Assembly: GCF_023161965.1 (NCBI RefSeq)
Contig: NZ_JALNTY010000003.1
Span: forward strand, 105,271-169,270
Reading direction: 5' to 3'
Length of the DNA: 64,000 nt
DNA from: Anaerosoma tenue
GTDB lineage: Bacteria; Actinomycetota; Coriobacteriia; Anaerosomatales; Anaerosomataceae
This document shows positions 26,843-35,863 of this stretch, in pieces. The position numbers and the translations under genes are program-made. The notes under the pieces are model-generated. The model saw only the letters and a list, made by a program, of their open reading frames with translations. It made no database searches and was not told the origin of the DNA. Positions within the stretch are counted from its first letter, which is position 1. The number at the start of each line of letters is the position of its first letter.

Positions 26843-28192
26843 ATGTCCGAACGACGCATCGTGATCATGGGGGCCGCGGGACGCGACTTCCACGACTTCC
26901 TCGTCCGGTACCGCGACGATGAGACCGTACGCGTGGTGGCGTTCACCGCGACACAGATCCCGGGCATCGACTCTCGGACCTTCCCCGCAGACCTCGCCGG
27001 ACCCCGGTACCCCGACGGCATCGGGATAGTCCCCGAGAGCCGCCTGCTCGACCTGATCGCGGAAGAGGACGTTGACGAGGTGGTCTTCGCCTACAGCGAC
27101 GTGAGCCACGAGTACGTCATGCATCACGCCCAGGCGGTCATAGCCGCGGGGGCGGACTTCACCCTTCTTGGCGCGGAACCGACGATGATCCCCTCCACCA
27201 AGCCTGTCATCTCCGTGTGCGCCGTCCGTACCGGCGTGGGCAAGAGCGGCATCAGCCGTCACCTCTTCAAGCTGCTCCGTGAACGCGGCCTCAAGGCCGT
27301 GGATATCCGACATCCCATGCCATACCGCGACCTCACCGCCATGGCGGTGGAGCGCTACGCCTCACTCGAGGACCTCGACCGGCTCGGCTGCACCATCGAG
27401 GAGCGCGAGGAGTACGAACCGCTCATCGAGGAAGGCGCCGTGGTGATGGCGGGCGTCGACTATGAGCGCATCCTGCGTGAGGCCGAGAAAGAGGCGGATG
27501 TGATCGTCTGGGATGGAGGGAACAACGACCTCCCCTTCTACCGCTCAGACCTTGAGATCGTCGCGCTCGACCCTCACCGGGCCGGCCACGAGCGCCTATA
27601 TCATCCCGGGGAGGCCAACTTCCTGCGCGCCACGGTGCTCGTGATCAACAAGGTCGACAGCGCCGATCCCGACGACGTGGCCGCCGTGCGGGCCGCCGCG
27701 CTCGAACACAACCCCACAGCGATAGTGATAGAGACCGACTCGGTGATCGACGTGGACACCTCCGCGCTCGAAGGCAAGCGCGTGCTCGTGATCGAGGACG
27801 GCCCCACCGTGACCCACGGCGGCATGCCCTACGGTGCCGGCGCGGTAGCCGCCAGGCGCTCCGGCGCGGCCGAGCTCGTGGACCCGCGTCCGTTCGCCGT
27901 GCGCAGCATCAAGGCCACGCTCGACAAGTTCCCGCACCTCACCGAGGTGCTTCCCGCCATGGGCTACTCCGAAGACCAGCTCGCCGATCTCGAGGCAACG
28001 GTACAGGCCTGCGATGCCGACGTCGTGCTTGTGGCCACCCCTGTCGACCTCTCCCGCCTGCTGGACCTGGGCAAGCCCTCCGTCCGGGCCCGGTACAGCA
28101 TCGCCGAGCGGGGCACGAGCCTCCCCCTTTCGCATGTCATCGAGATGTTCTGCACGAAATTCAGCCTCAAGACGAAGCCGATGGTGCGCTGA
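26843..28192 (+). CDS. Cyclic 2,3-diphosphoglycerate synthetase-like GTPase-fold protein
   Basis: The protein has 449 residues. The N-terminal Rossmann domain starts MSERRIVIMGAAGRDFHDFL. The middle domain has a P-loop-like CAVRTGVGKSGISRHL, then VWDGGNNDLPFYRSDLEIV, and VLVINKVDSAD resembling an NKxD motif. The C-terminal part has DGPTVTHGGMPYGAGAVAAR, typical of the family. Archaeal members (CpgS) cyclise 2,3-bisphosphoglycerate to the thermoprotectant cDPG. Bacterial members are common in anaerobes and mostly untested. No 2-phosphoglycerate kinase partner is near. It is monocistronic with a strong terminator. Confidence 0.82.
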   Translation: MSERRIVIMGAAGRDFHDFLVRYRDDETVRVVAFTATQIPGIDSRTFPADLAGPRYPDGIGIVPESRLLDLIAEEDVDEVVFAYSDVSHEYVMHHAQAVIAAGADFTLLGAEPTMIPSTKPVISVCAVRTGVGKSGISRHLFKLLRERGLKAVDIRHPMPYRDLTAMAVERYASLEDLDRLGCTIEEREEYEPLIEEGAVVMAGVDYERILREAEKEADVIVWDGGNNDLPFYRSDLEIVALDPHRAGHERLYHPGEANFLRATVLVINKVDSADPDDVAAVRAAALEHNPTAIVIETDSVIDVDTSALEGKRVLVIEDGPTVTHGGMPYGAGAVAARRSGAAELVDPRPFAVRSIKATLDKFPHLTEVLPAMGYSEDQLADLEATVQACDADVVLVATPVDLSRLLDLGKPSVRARYSIAERGTSLPLSHVIEMFCTKFSLKTKPMVR

Positions 28193-28215
28193 CACACGCG
28201 TTGCGGCGTCGACTC

Positions 28216-28247
28216 CACGAACGGCCGGCACATGTCGGCCGTTCGTG
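28216..28247 (+). terminator. Strong hairpin after the cDPG synthetase-like gene
   Basis: A 12-bp perfect stem CACGAACGGCCG/CGGCCGTTCGTG with an 8-base loop lies 23 bases after the stop, between convergent genes, so it may serve both strands. Confidence 0.7.
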
Positions 28248-28252
28248 TGCTG

Positions 28253-29110
28253 TCAGGGCGCTGTCACGTCCTCGAGCCATGCGAGCATCGTCGGCGTCAG
28301 AGAAGATGTGCCGAAGAAGACCCTGATGAGGTCCGAGTGGTGACCCTTCGGGTCGGCTGCGAAGACAGCATGGTCCCCCTCGGCCCCATTGGCGCGTAAC
28401 ACGAACGACGCCGCCACCTCCACGGGCACGAGCGGATCACGAGAGCCGTGAAGCGCAAGCACGGGGATCATGGGGCCACCGTGCACGAACCGGGCGGGGT
28501 CGGCGCACTCCCACCCGTCATCCCCGCCCATGAGATCCCGCACCAGAGGGCACGCCGATCGATCCGGACACAGCACCTCCAGGTCGAGGACACCGCTGAC
28601 GGCAAGGACACCCGACAGCGGCAGGTCGCCGAGCCCCCGGCTTCGCCGGGTCTCCACGTCGAAGGCCGCCAGCGCGGCAAGATGCGCTCCCGCCGACTGG
28701 CCGGCGAGCACCACGGCTGCCGGCGGGCGGCCCGTATCCTTGAGATGACGCACCGCCTCAGCCATCCCGTCCACCGCGTCGTGCAGCTGTGCGGGGAACA
28801 CCGAGCCAGGGAGGAGGCGGTACCCGCCGAGCGCGGTGACATAGCCGTTACGCGCGAGGAACCTGCCCACGGCCCTGAAGTCGCCCGGGGAGCCATGCCG
28901 CCAGCTTCCACCGTGCAAGAAGTAGACGAGCGGCGCACCGGGGCGAACGTTCCGAGGGCACACGAGCAGGACATGCTGCTCCGCCGAAGGGCCGAACGAC
29001 AGCGTCTCCTCCGTGAAGGCGGAAGCCGCCCCGGAGCCGCGAGCCCTGAGCTCCGCGTACAGCAGCGGGAGCGAGAGCCGTTCCGCGATCTCCCACGCCC
29101 GGGAAGCCAC
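28253..29110 (-). CDS. Alpha/beta-hydrolase, esterase/lipase HSL-like
   Basis: This 285-residue hydrolase has the oxyanion motif YFLHGGSWRHG, nucleophile elbow AGQSAGAHLAAL (Ser in G-Q-S-A-G), Asp in HGSRDPLVPVE and His in PKGHHSDL, a complete catalytic triad. Small carboxylesterases and kynurenine formamidases share this layout; the substrate is unknown. The GTG at 29110 has GGAGG upstream and lies 5 bases after the DegV gene, suggesting a fatty-acid-related operon, which is inference. Confidence 0.85.
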   Translation of the reverse strand: MASRAWEIAERLSLPLLYAELRARGSGAASAFTEETLSFGPSAEQHVLLVCPRNVRPGAPLVYFLHGGSWRHGSPGDFRAVGRFLARNGYVTALGGYRLLPGSVFPAQLHDAVDGMAEAVRHLKDTGRPPAAVVLAGQSAGAHLAALAAFDVETRRSRGLGDLPLSGVLAVSGVLDLEVLCPDRSACPLVRDLMGGDDGWECADPARFVHGGPMIPVLALHGSRDPLVPVEVAASFVLRANGAEGDHAVFAADPKGHHSDLIRVFFGTSSLTPTMLAWLEDVTAP

Positions 29111-29115
29111 CCTGC

Positions 29116-29970
29116 CTACGCCTCCCCCCAGAACACCACCGCAAGCATGCCCGGTCCGGTATGCGCGCCGATCACGGGGCCTGTCTGCATGGTCATGACG
29201 TCGGCGACATCAACGCGTTCCGCGATCAGGGCTTTCAGCCGGTCGGCGTCGTCGGGGACGTCGGCGTGCGCCACCGCGATCGTCTGCGATGACGGGTCGA
29301 CCGCCCGCTCGGCAACCAGGTCGGCGAGCGCGCGCATCGACTTCGCTCGGCCACGGATCGACCGCTTGAGCTCGAGGCGCCCATCGCTCGTCACGTGCAG
29401 AAGCGGCTTCACGTCGAGCAGCGTGCCGGCGGCGGCAACGGCCCCGTTGAGCCGTCCCCCACGCCTCAGAGTCTCAAGGTCGTCCACGATGAACCAGCCG
29501 TTGAGGCGGGGACGCTGCGCGGCGATCCACGACTCGAGAGCATCGAAGTCCATACCATCGCGCCAGCGCCTGGCGGCCTCGTAGACGAGAAGGCCCTCCG
29601 CCACCGCGGCCGCCTTGGTGTCCACCAGCCTGATGTCCGCATCGGGATACTGTTCCAGGACCTCCCTGCGCGCCACCCAGGCGGTGTCGAAGGTGCCCGA
29701 CAACGCCGAGGAGAAGCCGATGTACATGATGGGCTCTCCGGCGGACGCGTACCGGGTGAACACGTCGATGAACGTCTGACGAGGGACCTGGATCGTGGTG
29801 GGATGCTCGCCCTCCCGCATCGCGGTGTAGAACTCGCGGTGCGACTGGGTGCGGCCGAAGTCATCCCGGAGCTCGACGCCTCCGAACGTATACGGAAAGT
29901 GCAGGACCTCGACGCCGAGCTCCTCGGCGAGTCCGGCCGGCAGATCCGAGCAGGTGTCGATGAGTAGCAC
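29116..29970 (-). CDS. DegV-family fatty-acid-binding protein
   Basis: This 284-residue DegV-fold protein has DTCSDLPAGLAEELGV at the start, TIQVPRQTFIDVF, IGFSSALSGTFDTAW, ETLRRGGRLNGAVA and IGAHTGPGMLAVVF. FakB proteins of this family present fatty acids to fatty-acid kinase FakA; no FakA is in the window. I chose the GTG at 29970 (AGGGAG 6 bases upstream); the longer frame to 30099 overlaps the neighbouring gene's end. It lies 64 bases downstream of a paralogue on the same strand. Confidence 0.9.
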   Translation of the reverse strand: MLLIDTCSDLPAGLAEELGVEVLHFPYTFGGVELRDDFGRTQSHREFYTAMREGEHPTTIQVPRQTFIDVFTRYASAGEPIMYIGFSSALSGTFDTAWVARREVLEQYPDADIRLVDTKAAAVAEGLLVYEAARRWRDGMDFDALESWIAAQRPRLNGWFIVDDLETLRRGGRLNGAVAAAGTLLDVKPLLHVTSDGRLELKRSIRGRAKSMRALADLVAERAVDPSSQTIAVAHADVPDDADRLKALIAERVDVADVMTMQTGPVIGAHTGPGMLAVVFWGEA

Positions 29971-29994
29971 GGCGTGCTCCCTACAGCGTATTGG

Positions 29995-30017
29995 CGCGGT
30001 CCACCCCCGGGACCGCG
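29995..30017 (-). terminator. Hairpin between the two degV-type genes
   Basis: An 8-bp stem CGCGGTCC/GGACCGCG with a 7-base loop lies in the 64-base gap. It could terminate or attenuate transcription from the upstream paralogue. Confidence 0.45.
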
Positions 30018-30034
30018 TGCGGTACATGCATGGC

Positions 30035-30907
30035 TCAGCCCGACTTGTGCATCGGGCCATTCGTATAGTAGACGACGCCGACCGTTCCCGGGCCCACATG
30101 CGTGCCGATCACCGGACCGATGTCGATCAGGTCGACCGGTCTGTCGGCGACTTCAGCGATGCGGTCCGCGAACCGCTGTCCGGCAGCCGGGTCGTTGATG
30201 TGATGCACACAGACGCCACCCAGACCGCCCTTCTCGCGGATGTCGCTCACGAACGTGTCCACTATCATGTCGTGCGCCTTCTGAACGGTGCGCACCTTGG
30301 CGAAGGTATCGGTGACACCGTCGGCCACGGTGAGGATGGGCTTGATCTGCAGGAGCGTCGCCAGCAGGGACTGCGCGTTCCCGATCCTCCCGCCACGGCG
30401 CAGATACTCGAGCGTGAGGGGCGTGAAGAGGAATCTCGTGTGGAGCGTGCGCTCGTGAGCCGCTTCCGCAACCTCGGCGGCATTCCCGCCGTCGGCGGCC
30501 TTCTCGGCTGCTGCGAGCACCGCGTACCCGAGCTCCATGCAGTTGCTCATCCCGTCCACCACCTCGATCCGGGCGTCGGGATACCGCTCAAGGACCATGT
30601 CACGCGCGAGCAGCGCCGTGGAGTATGTACCGCTCATGCGCTCCGAGATGAAGACGCCTACCACCGCATGACCCGCCTTCACGCGCCCCTCCATCATGTC
30701 CACGACATCCTGCACCACCGGCTGCGATGTCGTTGGAAACGAATCCGACGCTGCGAGCGCCGCATAGAAGGCCGAGCAGTCGTTAGGATCGTCGGGGTAT
30801 GTCACACCATCGAGAAGCGACGAGAGTGTCGTGACGCCGATATCGAGCGATTCGCGCTGAGCACGCGGGATGTACGACGTGCTGTCGGTGATCACCTTCA
30901 CGTCCAC
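30035..30907 (-). CDS. DegV-family fatty-acid-binding protein, second paralogue
   Basis: This 290-residue DegV protein has VKVITDSTSYIPRAQRE, FPTTSQPVVQDVVDMM, VFISERMSGTYSTALL, LEYLRRGGRIGNAQSLL and GTHVGPGTVGVVYYT. The two neighbours differ clearly in sequence, so they may bind different acyl chains, as do paired FakB proteins elsewhere. The GTG at 30907 has GGAGGAG 7 bases upstream. The product is cytosolic with no signal peptide. Confidence 0.92.
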   Translation of the reverse strand: MDVKVITDSTSYIPRAQRESLDIGVTTLSSLLDGVTYPDDPNDCSAFYAALAASDSFPTTSQPVVQDVVDMMEGRVKAGHAVVGVFISERMSGTYSTALLARDMVLERYPDARIEVVDGMSNCMELGYAVLAAAEKAADGGNAAEVAEAAHERTLHTRFLFTPLTLEYLRRGGRIGNAQSLLATLLQIKPILTVADGVTDTFAKVRTVQKAHDMIVDTFVSDIREKGGLGGVCVHHINDPAAGQRFADRIAEVADRPVDLIDIGPVIGTHVGPGTVGVVYYTNGPMHKSG

Positions 30908-30974
30908 GAGCGGCTCCTCCCCGGGACAGCGGGACCATGCCCGCACAGACTACCACGTACACACGGGCGTGCGA

Positions 30975-31006
30975 CGGCTCCCTGCCGAGGGTCCGGCAGG
31001 GAGCCG
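30975..31006 (-). terminator. Strong terminator of the MMPL operon
   Basis: A 13-bp perfect stem CGGCTCCCTGCCG/CGGCAGGGAGCCG with a 6-base loop sits 31 bases after the stop at 31037, with no pronounced U-tract. Confidence 0.7.
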
Positions 31007-31036
31007 CATGCCGCACTGGAGAGTGCCACGCCGAGA

Positions 31037-32998
31037 CTAAGGCGCCGACACCCCGTCGATCTTGAACAGGAAACTGAGGCGTCCCACGGCGCCATCGGGT
31101 GACCCCAGGAACGACGTGTAGCCGTCTGCCGCACGCTTCATGGCGTCCGTGAGCGCTTCGCCCTCCCTCGCCTCGGCGATACCGTCACCGAGGCCTGCGC
31201 CCATCTCATCAAGCGCCCCGATCGTCGTATCGATCCCCGGCAGCTCGGAGCCTTCCACCGTCCCGCCATCGGCCAGCGCGCTCAGGACCGACTGCAGCTC
31301 GGCCATCATCGCGGGCACCTCATCGAGCATCTCGAACTGGCCGGACGAGCCGGCGAGCCCCGCCGCGGCCTGACCGATACCGTCGGCCAGCCCGGCAAGG
31401 CCGTCCCTGGTGGCCTCCAGGCCCGGCATCACCGGCGCGGGTCCGGCGCCGTCGGGGTCACCGCCGTCGCGCAAGACGATCAACGCGCCTTTCATCTGCT
31501 CGAATGCTCCGGGGACCGCGCTCAGCGACCCCGCCTGTGCCTCCAGGGCCTCAAGTCCTTGCCGCAGCCCGGTGAGTCCGTCACGGATCTGCGCGAGCGA
31601 GTCGCGCGCATCGCGGAGTCCGGGCATCGCCGGCTGTGGTCCCGGGCCGTCCGGGTCGCCGCCGTCGAGCAGGATGCCCAGCAGGTGGTCCTGCGCGCCG
31701 AGCCCGCTCGCAAGGCTCGCGAAGTCGCCGGCCGCCGCGAGCGCCGTGGCGTCGGTGCTGTACGCGCCATACTCGGCTGCGTATCCCGATGCCTCGGCCA
31801 ACAGACCGGCGTTGGAAGCCTTCACCGACTCGGCCAGGGCGATCTGGCCATCGAGAAGCGTCACCAGGCCGGCGGTGCCTGTCTCAAGCTGTGACGCGGC
31901 CGCCCGCATGTCGGAGATCGCCACGCCCAGCTGTCCGAGCTGGTCGAACTGCGACGTATCGATCGACCCGATCACACCATCGAGATAGGCATACTGACCG
32001 GCCGAGAGCTGCGCGAGACCTTCCGCGCCGACGGTCAACTCATCAAGTCCGCTCCGGAGCGCGCTCAGGCCGTCGGCAGCGTCCGTCATCGACGAGAGGT
32101 CGTACGCGGCCAGCTCGCCGCTGATGCGTTGCGCCACCGTGCGGTGCCCCGACGACAGCTCCTCCAGAAGCGACAACGAGTCGCGCAACTGCACGAGCTC
32201 GTCGACCATGGAGAAATCGGGCGAGGCGGAGAGCGAGGGGAACACCGAGACGATCGTGGGCGCCAACTCGATGTCGCGCGCGTCCATCTCGATCGCCACC
32301 GAAGCCTCGGGCATCGGCATCATCGGGATGGCGTACGTCATCGTCTGGCCCGCGATGGCGAGCTGCGACCCCTCCGGAGGCACGACGCCTGTCATACGCG
32401 TGCCGTCGAGTTCGAGTTGCGGGATACACAAGAGCGGCACGGTGTAGGTGACCTCGGACGACGCCGGGGCGCCGTCGGCATCCAGGTACTCGACGACCTC
32501 GGTGCGCTCGAGACGGTTCACGACCTCGAACTCGATGCGGAGACGGCCGCTCTTACCCGCGATCTCGTCCGGCGCCATCTCCTCGCCATCGAGGACGTAG
32601 GTGACGGAGATATCGATCGGCAGAGGGGCGTCGGTCTCGGCGCGGTAGAAGAAGTCGCCGTATCCGTCCACGTCCACCGTGGCGGCCACGGTATCACCGC
32701 TCTTCACGGGGTCGAAGCCGTCGGTGAGCGACTCTATCGCCCCAGCGTCCGGCGCAGGATCGGCGATCTCGAACGTGCCGTGTCCCTCGACTTGCAGCCA
32801 ATCGACGACGACCGCGGTCTGCGGCGTGCCGGACGCGTCGGCGACCACGTACACCGTCTCGTTGTCCACCAGCGAATCAGGAACGCCCGGCGCCGGAGCC
32901 GATGAGGCTACCGCGGCGGACATCAGCGTCACGGCCGTCAGCACCGCGACGACGGAGGCCCGGCGGGTCACGCGGACGATCTTCAGGGGCTGTGCCAT
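31037..32998 (-). CDS. Secreted coiled-coil accessory protein of the MMPL transporter
   Basis: This 653-residue exported protein has N-terminal signal RASVVAVLTAVTLMSAAVAS. Residues 40-260 are beta-rich. The rest is a series of amphipathic helices of the kind seen in YhgE/Pip-type proteins. Two copies of a module, DGGDPDG followed by a GP-x-P-x-MPGL turn and a helix, lie about 65 residues apart (near residues 442 and 507); the acidic loops could bind calcium. No transmembrane helix is seen at the C-terminus. It starts 3 bases after the MMPL gene, so it probably works with the pump outside the membrane. I do not recognise a named family. Confidence 0.75.
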   Translation of the reverse strand: MAQPLKIVRVTRRASVVAVLTAVTLMSAAVASSAPAPGVPDSLVDNETVYVVADASGTPQTAVVVDWLQVEGHGTFEIADPAPDAGAIESLTDGFDPVKSGDTVAATVDVDGYGDFFYRAETDAPLPIDISVTYVLDGEEMAPDEIAGKSGRLRIEFEVVNRLERTEVVEYLDADGAPASSEVTYTVPLLCIPQLELDGTRMTGVVPPEGSQLAIAGQTMTYAIPMMPMPEASVAIEMDARDIELAPTIVSVFPSLSASPDFSMVDELVQLRDSLSLLEELSSGHRTVAQRISGELAAYDLSSMTDAADGLSALRSGLDELTVGAEGLAQLSAGQYAYLDGVIGSIDTSQFDQLGQLGVAISDMRAAASQLETGTAGLVTLLDGQIALAESVKASNAGLLAEASGYAAEYGAYSTDATALAAAGDFASLASGLGAQDHLLGILLDGGDPDGPGPQPAMPGLRDARDSLAQIRDGLTGLRQGLEALEAQAGSLSAVPGAFEQMKGALIVLRDGGDPDGAGPAPVMPGLEATRDGLAGLADGIGQAAAGLAGSSGQFEMLDEVPAMMAELQSVLSALADGGTVEGSELPGIDTTIGALDEMGAGLGDGIAEAREGEALTDAMKRAADGYTSFLGSPDGAVGRLSFLFKIDGVSAP

Positions 32999-33001
32999 GT
33001 G

Positions 33002-35080
33002 CTACTCACCCTTCACGGTATGACGCGGCCAGCCGATGCTGAGCCGTTCGTACAACGGTTGCCCGACGACAAGGATCGCGGGCAGGATCACCAGCACGAC
33101 GAAGAAGCTCACCAGCGCACCGCGGGCGATGAGCATCGTGAGCGACGAGATGATCCCGATGCTCGACATCACGGCGAGCGCGATCGTCGCCGCGAACATC
33201 GTTGAAGCGCTCACCAGGATGGACTGGCTCGACTCGGACACGGCGACCGTGATGGCCTCCACCCTGTCCCGCGTACGCTTGAGTTCCTCTTCGTAGCGCG
33301 TGGTGATGAGGATCGCGTAATCGACGGTCGCGCCGAGCTGGATGGCTCCGATCGCGAGCGATGAGACGAAGATGAGCTCGCCGCCGCCGAACGCCTCGAA
33401 GCCCTGGTTGACGAGGATCGCAAGCTGGATCACCGCCACCAACGCCACCGGGATGGCCACCGACTTGAACGCGATGCCGATGATCACCACGATCGCCACG
33501 ATCGAGATGAGGTTGATGCGCACGTCGTCGCCCTCGGACACCCGCTCCATGTCGTTCATCAGGACCGACTGCCCCGTGACGTACGACGCGCCCGGCCACT
33601 CCTCATCGGACACCGCACGCACGGCCTCGATCGTCTCGGTGAGCCGCGGGTCGGCCATGTCGTATGAGACGTCCAGCGTGAGGTATGTGTAGCCGCCCGA
33701 GAAGAAGGACTCCCGCGCCTCCGCTGGCACGAACTCGACGGGGATCCGCGGATCCACGAGGGACCCGTACCCGAAGGCCCGTGTGACCCCCTCGACGCCC
33801 TCCAACCGGTCGCTCAGCCGCTCGAGGTCCACAGCGCTGCCCGTATCCTCGAGGGCGACGATCATGGTGCCCTCCCGGCCGAATGCCTCCGAGATGGCCT
33901 CGTCGGCCTGCACCGACGGCATGTCGTGCGGAAGGCTCGTGTTGAGGTCGTACGTGATGGATATCTGCGAGTTCGCCCAGAGAGCCGGCACGAAGAGCAG
34001 CAGTCCCACCACCGACACAACGCCTGCGTGCTTCGCGATGAAGTGGCCGAGCCTGGAGAAGTCGAACGACGGGGTCTTGTGCCTGATCCGGTCGATGAGG
34101 GGAAGCGCGGTGAGGATCAGAGCGGGCAGCAGCGTCACCACCGCCACGAGGGTGATCAGGACACCCCGTGCCAGCGTGACGCCGAGGTCCTCGCCGAAAC
34201 CGAGGTGCATCACCATCAGCGCCAGGAAGCCCGCGAACGTCGTGATGGCCGCGGCCGAGATCGACTTGAACGTCGTGGCCACCGCGGTGATCATCGCCTC
34301 TTCGGGCTCGGAGCGACGGCGCTCCTCATCGAAGCGGTGGTACAGGAAGAGCGCGTAGTCCATGGTGACAGCGAACTGCAGTGCGAAGACGATCACGCCT
34401 GTAATGTACGACATCTGTTGGTCGAGGTAGTGCGACAGTCCCAGGTTGAGCACCACAGCGGCGCCGATGGTGAGCACGAAGAGCAGCGGCACCACGATCG
34501 ACGGGATCGTCAGCAGCAACACGATCGTGACGAGCACGAGAGCCGCGAGCGCGAACCGCACCGTGTCCTGGCTCATCACCTCTTCGAGCTCCAGCTGCTG
34601 GTGCCCGGTGAGCAGCGTGTCGTAGCCGTCCAGCAGGTCGCGTATCTGCCTGATGGCCTCCTTCACGTGCGGGTCGTTGGAGCCTCCGTCGAACGCTACC
34701 TGGAGCAGCGTGCCTCCCTCGGCGTAGTAGTTCGACACCACCTCTTCGTCACGGAACTCCGTGGGCTGCGTCACGGGCGCCAGATCGGTGACCCAGTGCA
34801 CGGCCTTCACGCCCTCGACCTCGCGTATCCGTTCGGCGATCGCATCCACCGTGGCGTCGCTCTCGTCGTACACCATGATCTGCACCATGGTGCCGAGGGC
34901 GAACTCCTCGTCCACGATCTCCAGACCCTGCATCGAATCCAGGTCGGCGGGCAGGTACGACATGAGGTCGTAGTTGATGCGGTTGTTCATCATGCCCCAG
35001 ATGCCGGCGATCACCAGCAACGCGGTGATGGCCATGACCGCCCTGCGGCCCCGGACGATCGTCTGAGCGATCCTCAGCAT
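33002..35080 (-). CDS. MMPL/RND-family transporter
   Basis: This 692-residue membrane protein has the duplicated 12-helix RND architecture. Each half has an extracytoplasmic domain followed by five to six helices, the first near residue 16-30 (VMAITALLVIAGIWGMM). GVIVFALQFAVTMDYALFLYHRFDEE and AIGAIQLGATVDYAILITTRYEEE are the paired helix-4-like segments, with the proton-relay Asp in each. Members export lipids, siderophores or hydrophobic drugs. The gene overlaps the TetR repressor gene by 7 bases and is followed by its secreted partner, making a self-regulated efflux operon. Confidence 0.92.
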   Translation of the reverse strand: MLRIAQTIVRGRRAVMAITALLVIAGIWGMMNNRINYDLMSYLPADLDSMQGLEIVDEEFALGTMVQIMVYDESDATVDAIAERIREVEGVKAVHWVTDLAPVTQPTEFRDEEVVSNYYAEGGTLLQVAFDGGSNDPHVKEAIRQIRDLLDGYDTLLTGHQQLELEEVMSQDTVRFALAALVLVTIVLLLTIPSIVVPLLFVLTIGAAVVLNLGLSHYLDQQMSYITGVIVFALQFAVTMDYALFLYHRFDEERRRSEPEEAMITAVATTFKSISAAAITTFAGFLALMVMHLGFGEDLGVTLARGVLITLVAVVTLLPALILTALPLIDRIRHKTPSFDFSRLGHFIAKHAGVVSVVGLLLFVPALWANSQISITYDLNTSLPHDMPSVQADEAISEAFGREGTMIVALEDTGSAVDLERLSDRLEGVEGVTRAFGYGSLVDPRIPVEFVPAEARESFFSGGYTYLTLDVSYDMADPRLTETIEAVRAVSDEEWPGASYVTGQSVLMNDMERVSEGDDVRINLISIVAIVVIIGIAFKSVAIPVALVAVIQLAILVNQGFEAFGGGELIFVSSLAIGAIQLGATVDYAILITTRYEEELKRTRDRVEAITVAVSESSQSILVSASTMFAATIALAVMSSIGIISSLTMLIARGALVSFFVVLVILPAILVVGQPLYERLSIGWPRHTVKGE

Positions 35081-35673
35081 GCGCGGATCCCTTCCAGGAA
35101 CAGCCCGGTCATGGACCGGGCGCGTTCCTCGATCGATGCGCCACCCGTCTGGCCGAGAGGCGTGTCGAGGACGCGAGCGGTGATCAGGGTGTTGACGAGA
35201 GCGAACAGCGCCGTCGCCGCGAGGTGGGTGTCGACCGGCCTGAACTCGCCCGACGTGACGCCCTCTTCGATCACCGACTGAAGCCGGTCGATCGTCACGG
35301 CGCTGCGCGTGAGCACTTGTCCCGGAGCGGGGCTGCTGACATCGGTGACGCTCCGGATGAGCAGACGCATGAGTGCAGGGTGGCCTTCGAGGAGGGTCAT
35401 GTAGGAGTGGATGAACGACTGGAGCCGGTCGGTGGGATGCCCCTCCACGCCGAGCGTGCCGACGGCTGTCTCCTCAAGCAGGTGGAGCCCCGCCCTCACC
35501 ACGCTCTCATAGAGGCTCTCCTTGTCCTTGAAGTGGTAGTACACAAGGCCGGTGGAGATACCGCTGGCGGCAGCGATGTCCGCGATGGACACGCCGTTGT
35601 AGCCGCGGTCGGCGAAGAGCTCGCCTGCCGTGCCGAGTATGCGCTCACGTGCGGAGAGACCGTCGGGTGCCAT
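35074..35673 (-). CDS. TetR-family repressor of the MMPL operon
   Basis: The protein has 199 residues. The helix-turn-helix spans residues 10-55: ARERILGTAGELFADRGYNG, then SIADIAAASGISTGLVYYHF. The C-terminal ligand domain includes MTLLEGHPALMRLLIRSV. A 38-bp perfect palindrome lies 16 bases upstream of its ATG and is the obvious operator. The inducer is probably a substrate of the pump. The order tetR-mmpL-secreted protein indicates autoregulation of the whole operon. Confidence 0.92.
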   Translation of the reverse strand: MAPDGLSARERILGTAGELFADRGYNGVSIADIAAASGISTGLVYYHFKDKESLYESVVRAGLHLLEETAVGTLGVEGHPTDRLQSFIHSYMTLLEGHPALMRLLIRSVTDVSSPAPGQVLTRSAVTIDRLQSVIEEGVTSGEFRPVDTHLAATALFALVNTLITARVLDTPLGQTGGASIEERARSMTGLFLEGIRAC

Positions 35674-35688
35674 GGATCGCTCCCTGGG

Positions 35689-35726
35689 GCGAAGGTACTG
35701 ACTGAACGTTCAGTCAGTACCTTCGC
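35689..35726. promoter_or_regulatory. 38-bp perfect palindromic TetR operator
   Basis: The sequence reads GCGAAGGTACTGACTGAAC followed by its exact complement. The core TGACTGAACGTTCAGTCA matches the common TetR/AcrR operator style. The site lies just upstream of the tetR start and probably overlaps the promoter. The surrounding 35727-35863 segment contains nothing else that I recognise. Confidence 0.75.
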
Positions 35727-35863
35727 AGACCGCCTCGGACCGCGTCAAGGCACGGTCGGTCCCGAAGGGGTCTCCGCCTCCGCCAGACGTCGGCGAGCCG
35801 GTCACACACATGGAGGCCGGCGCCCTCGCGGGACACCGGCCTCCATACCCGAGGTCGTACGGC

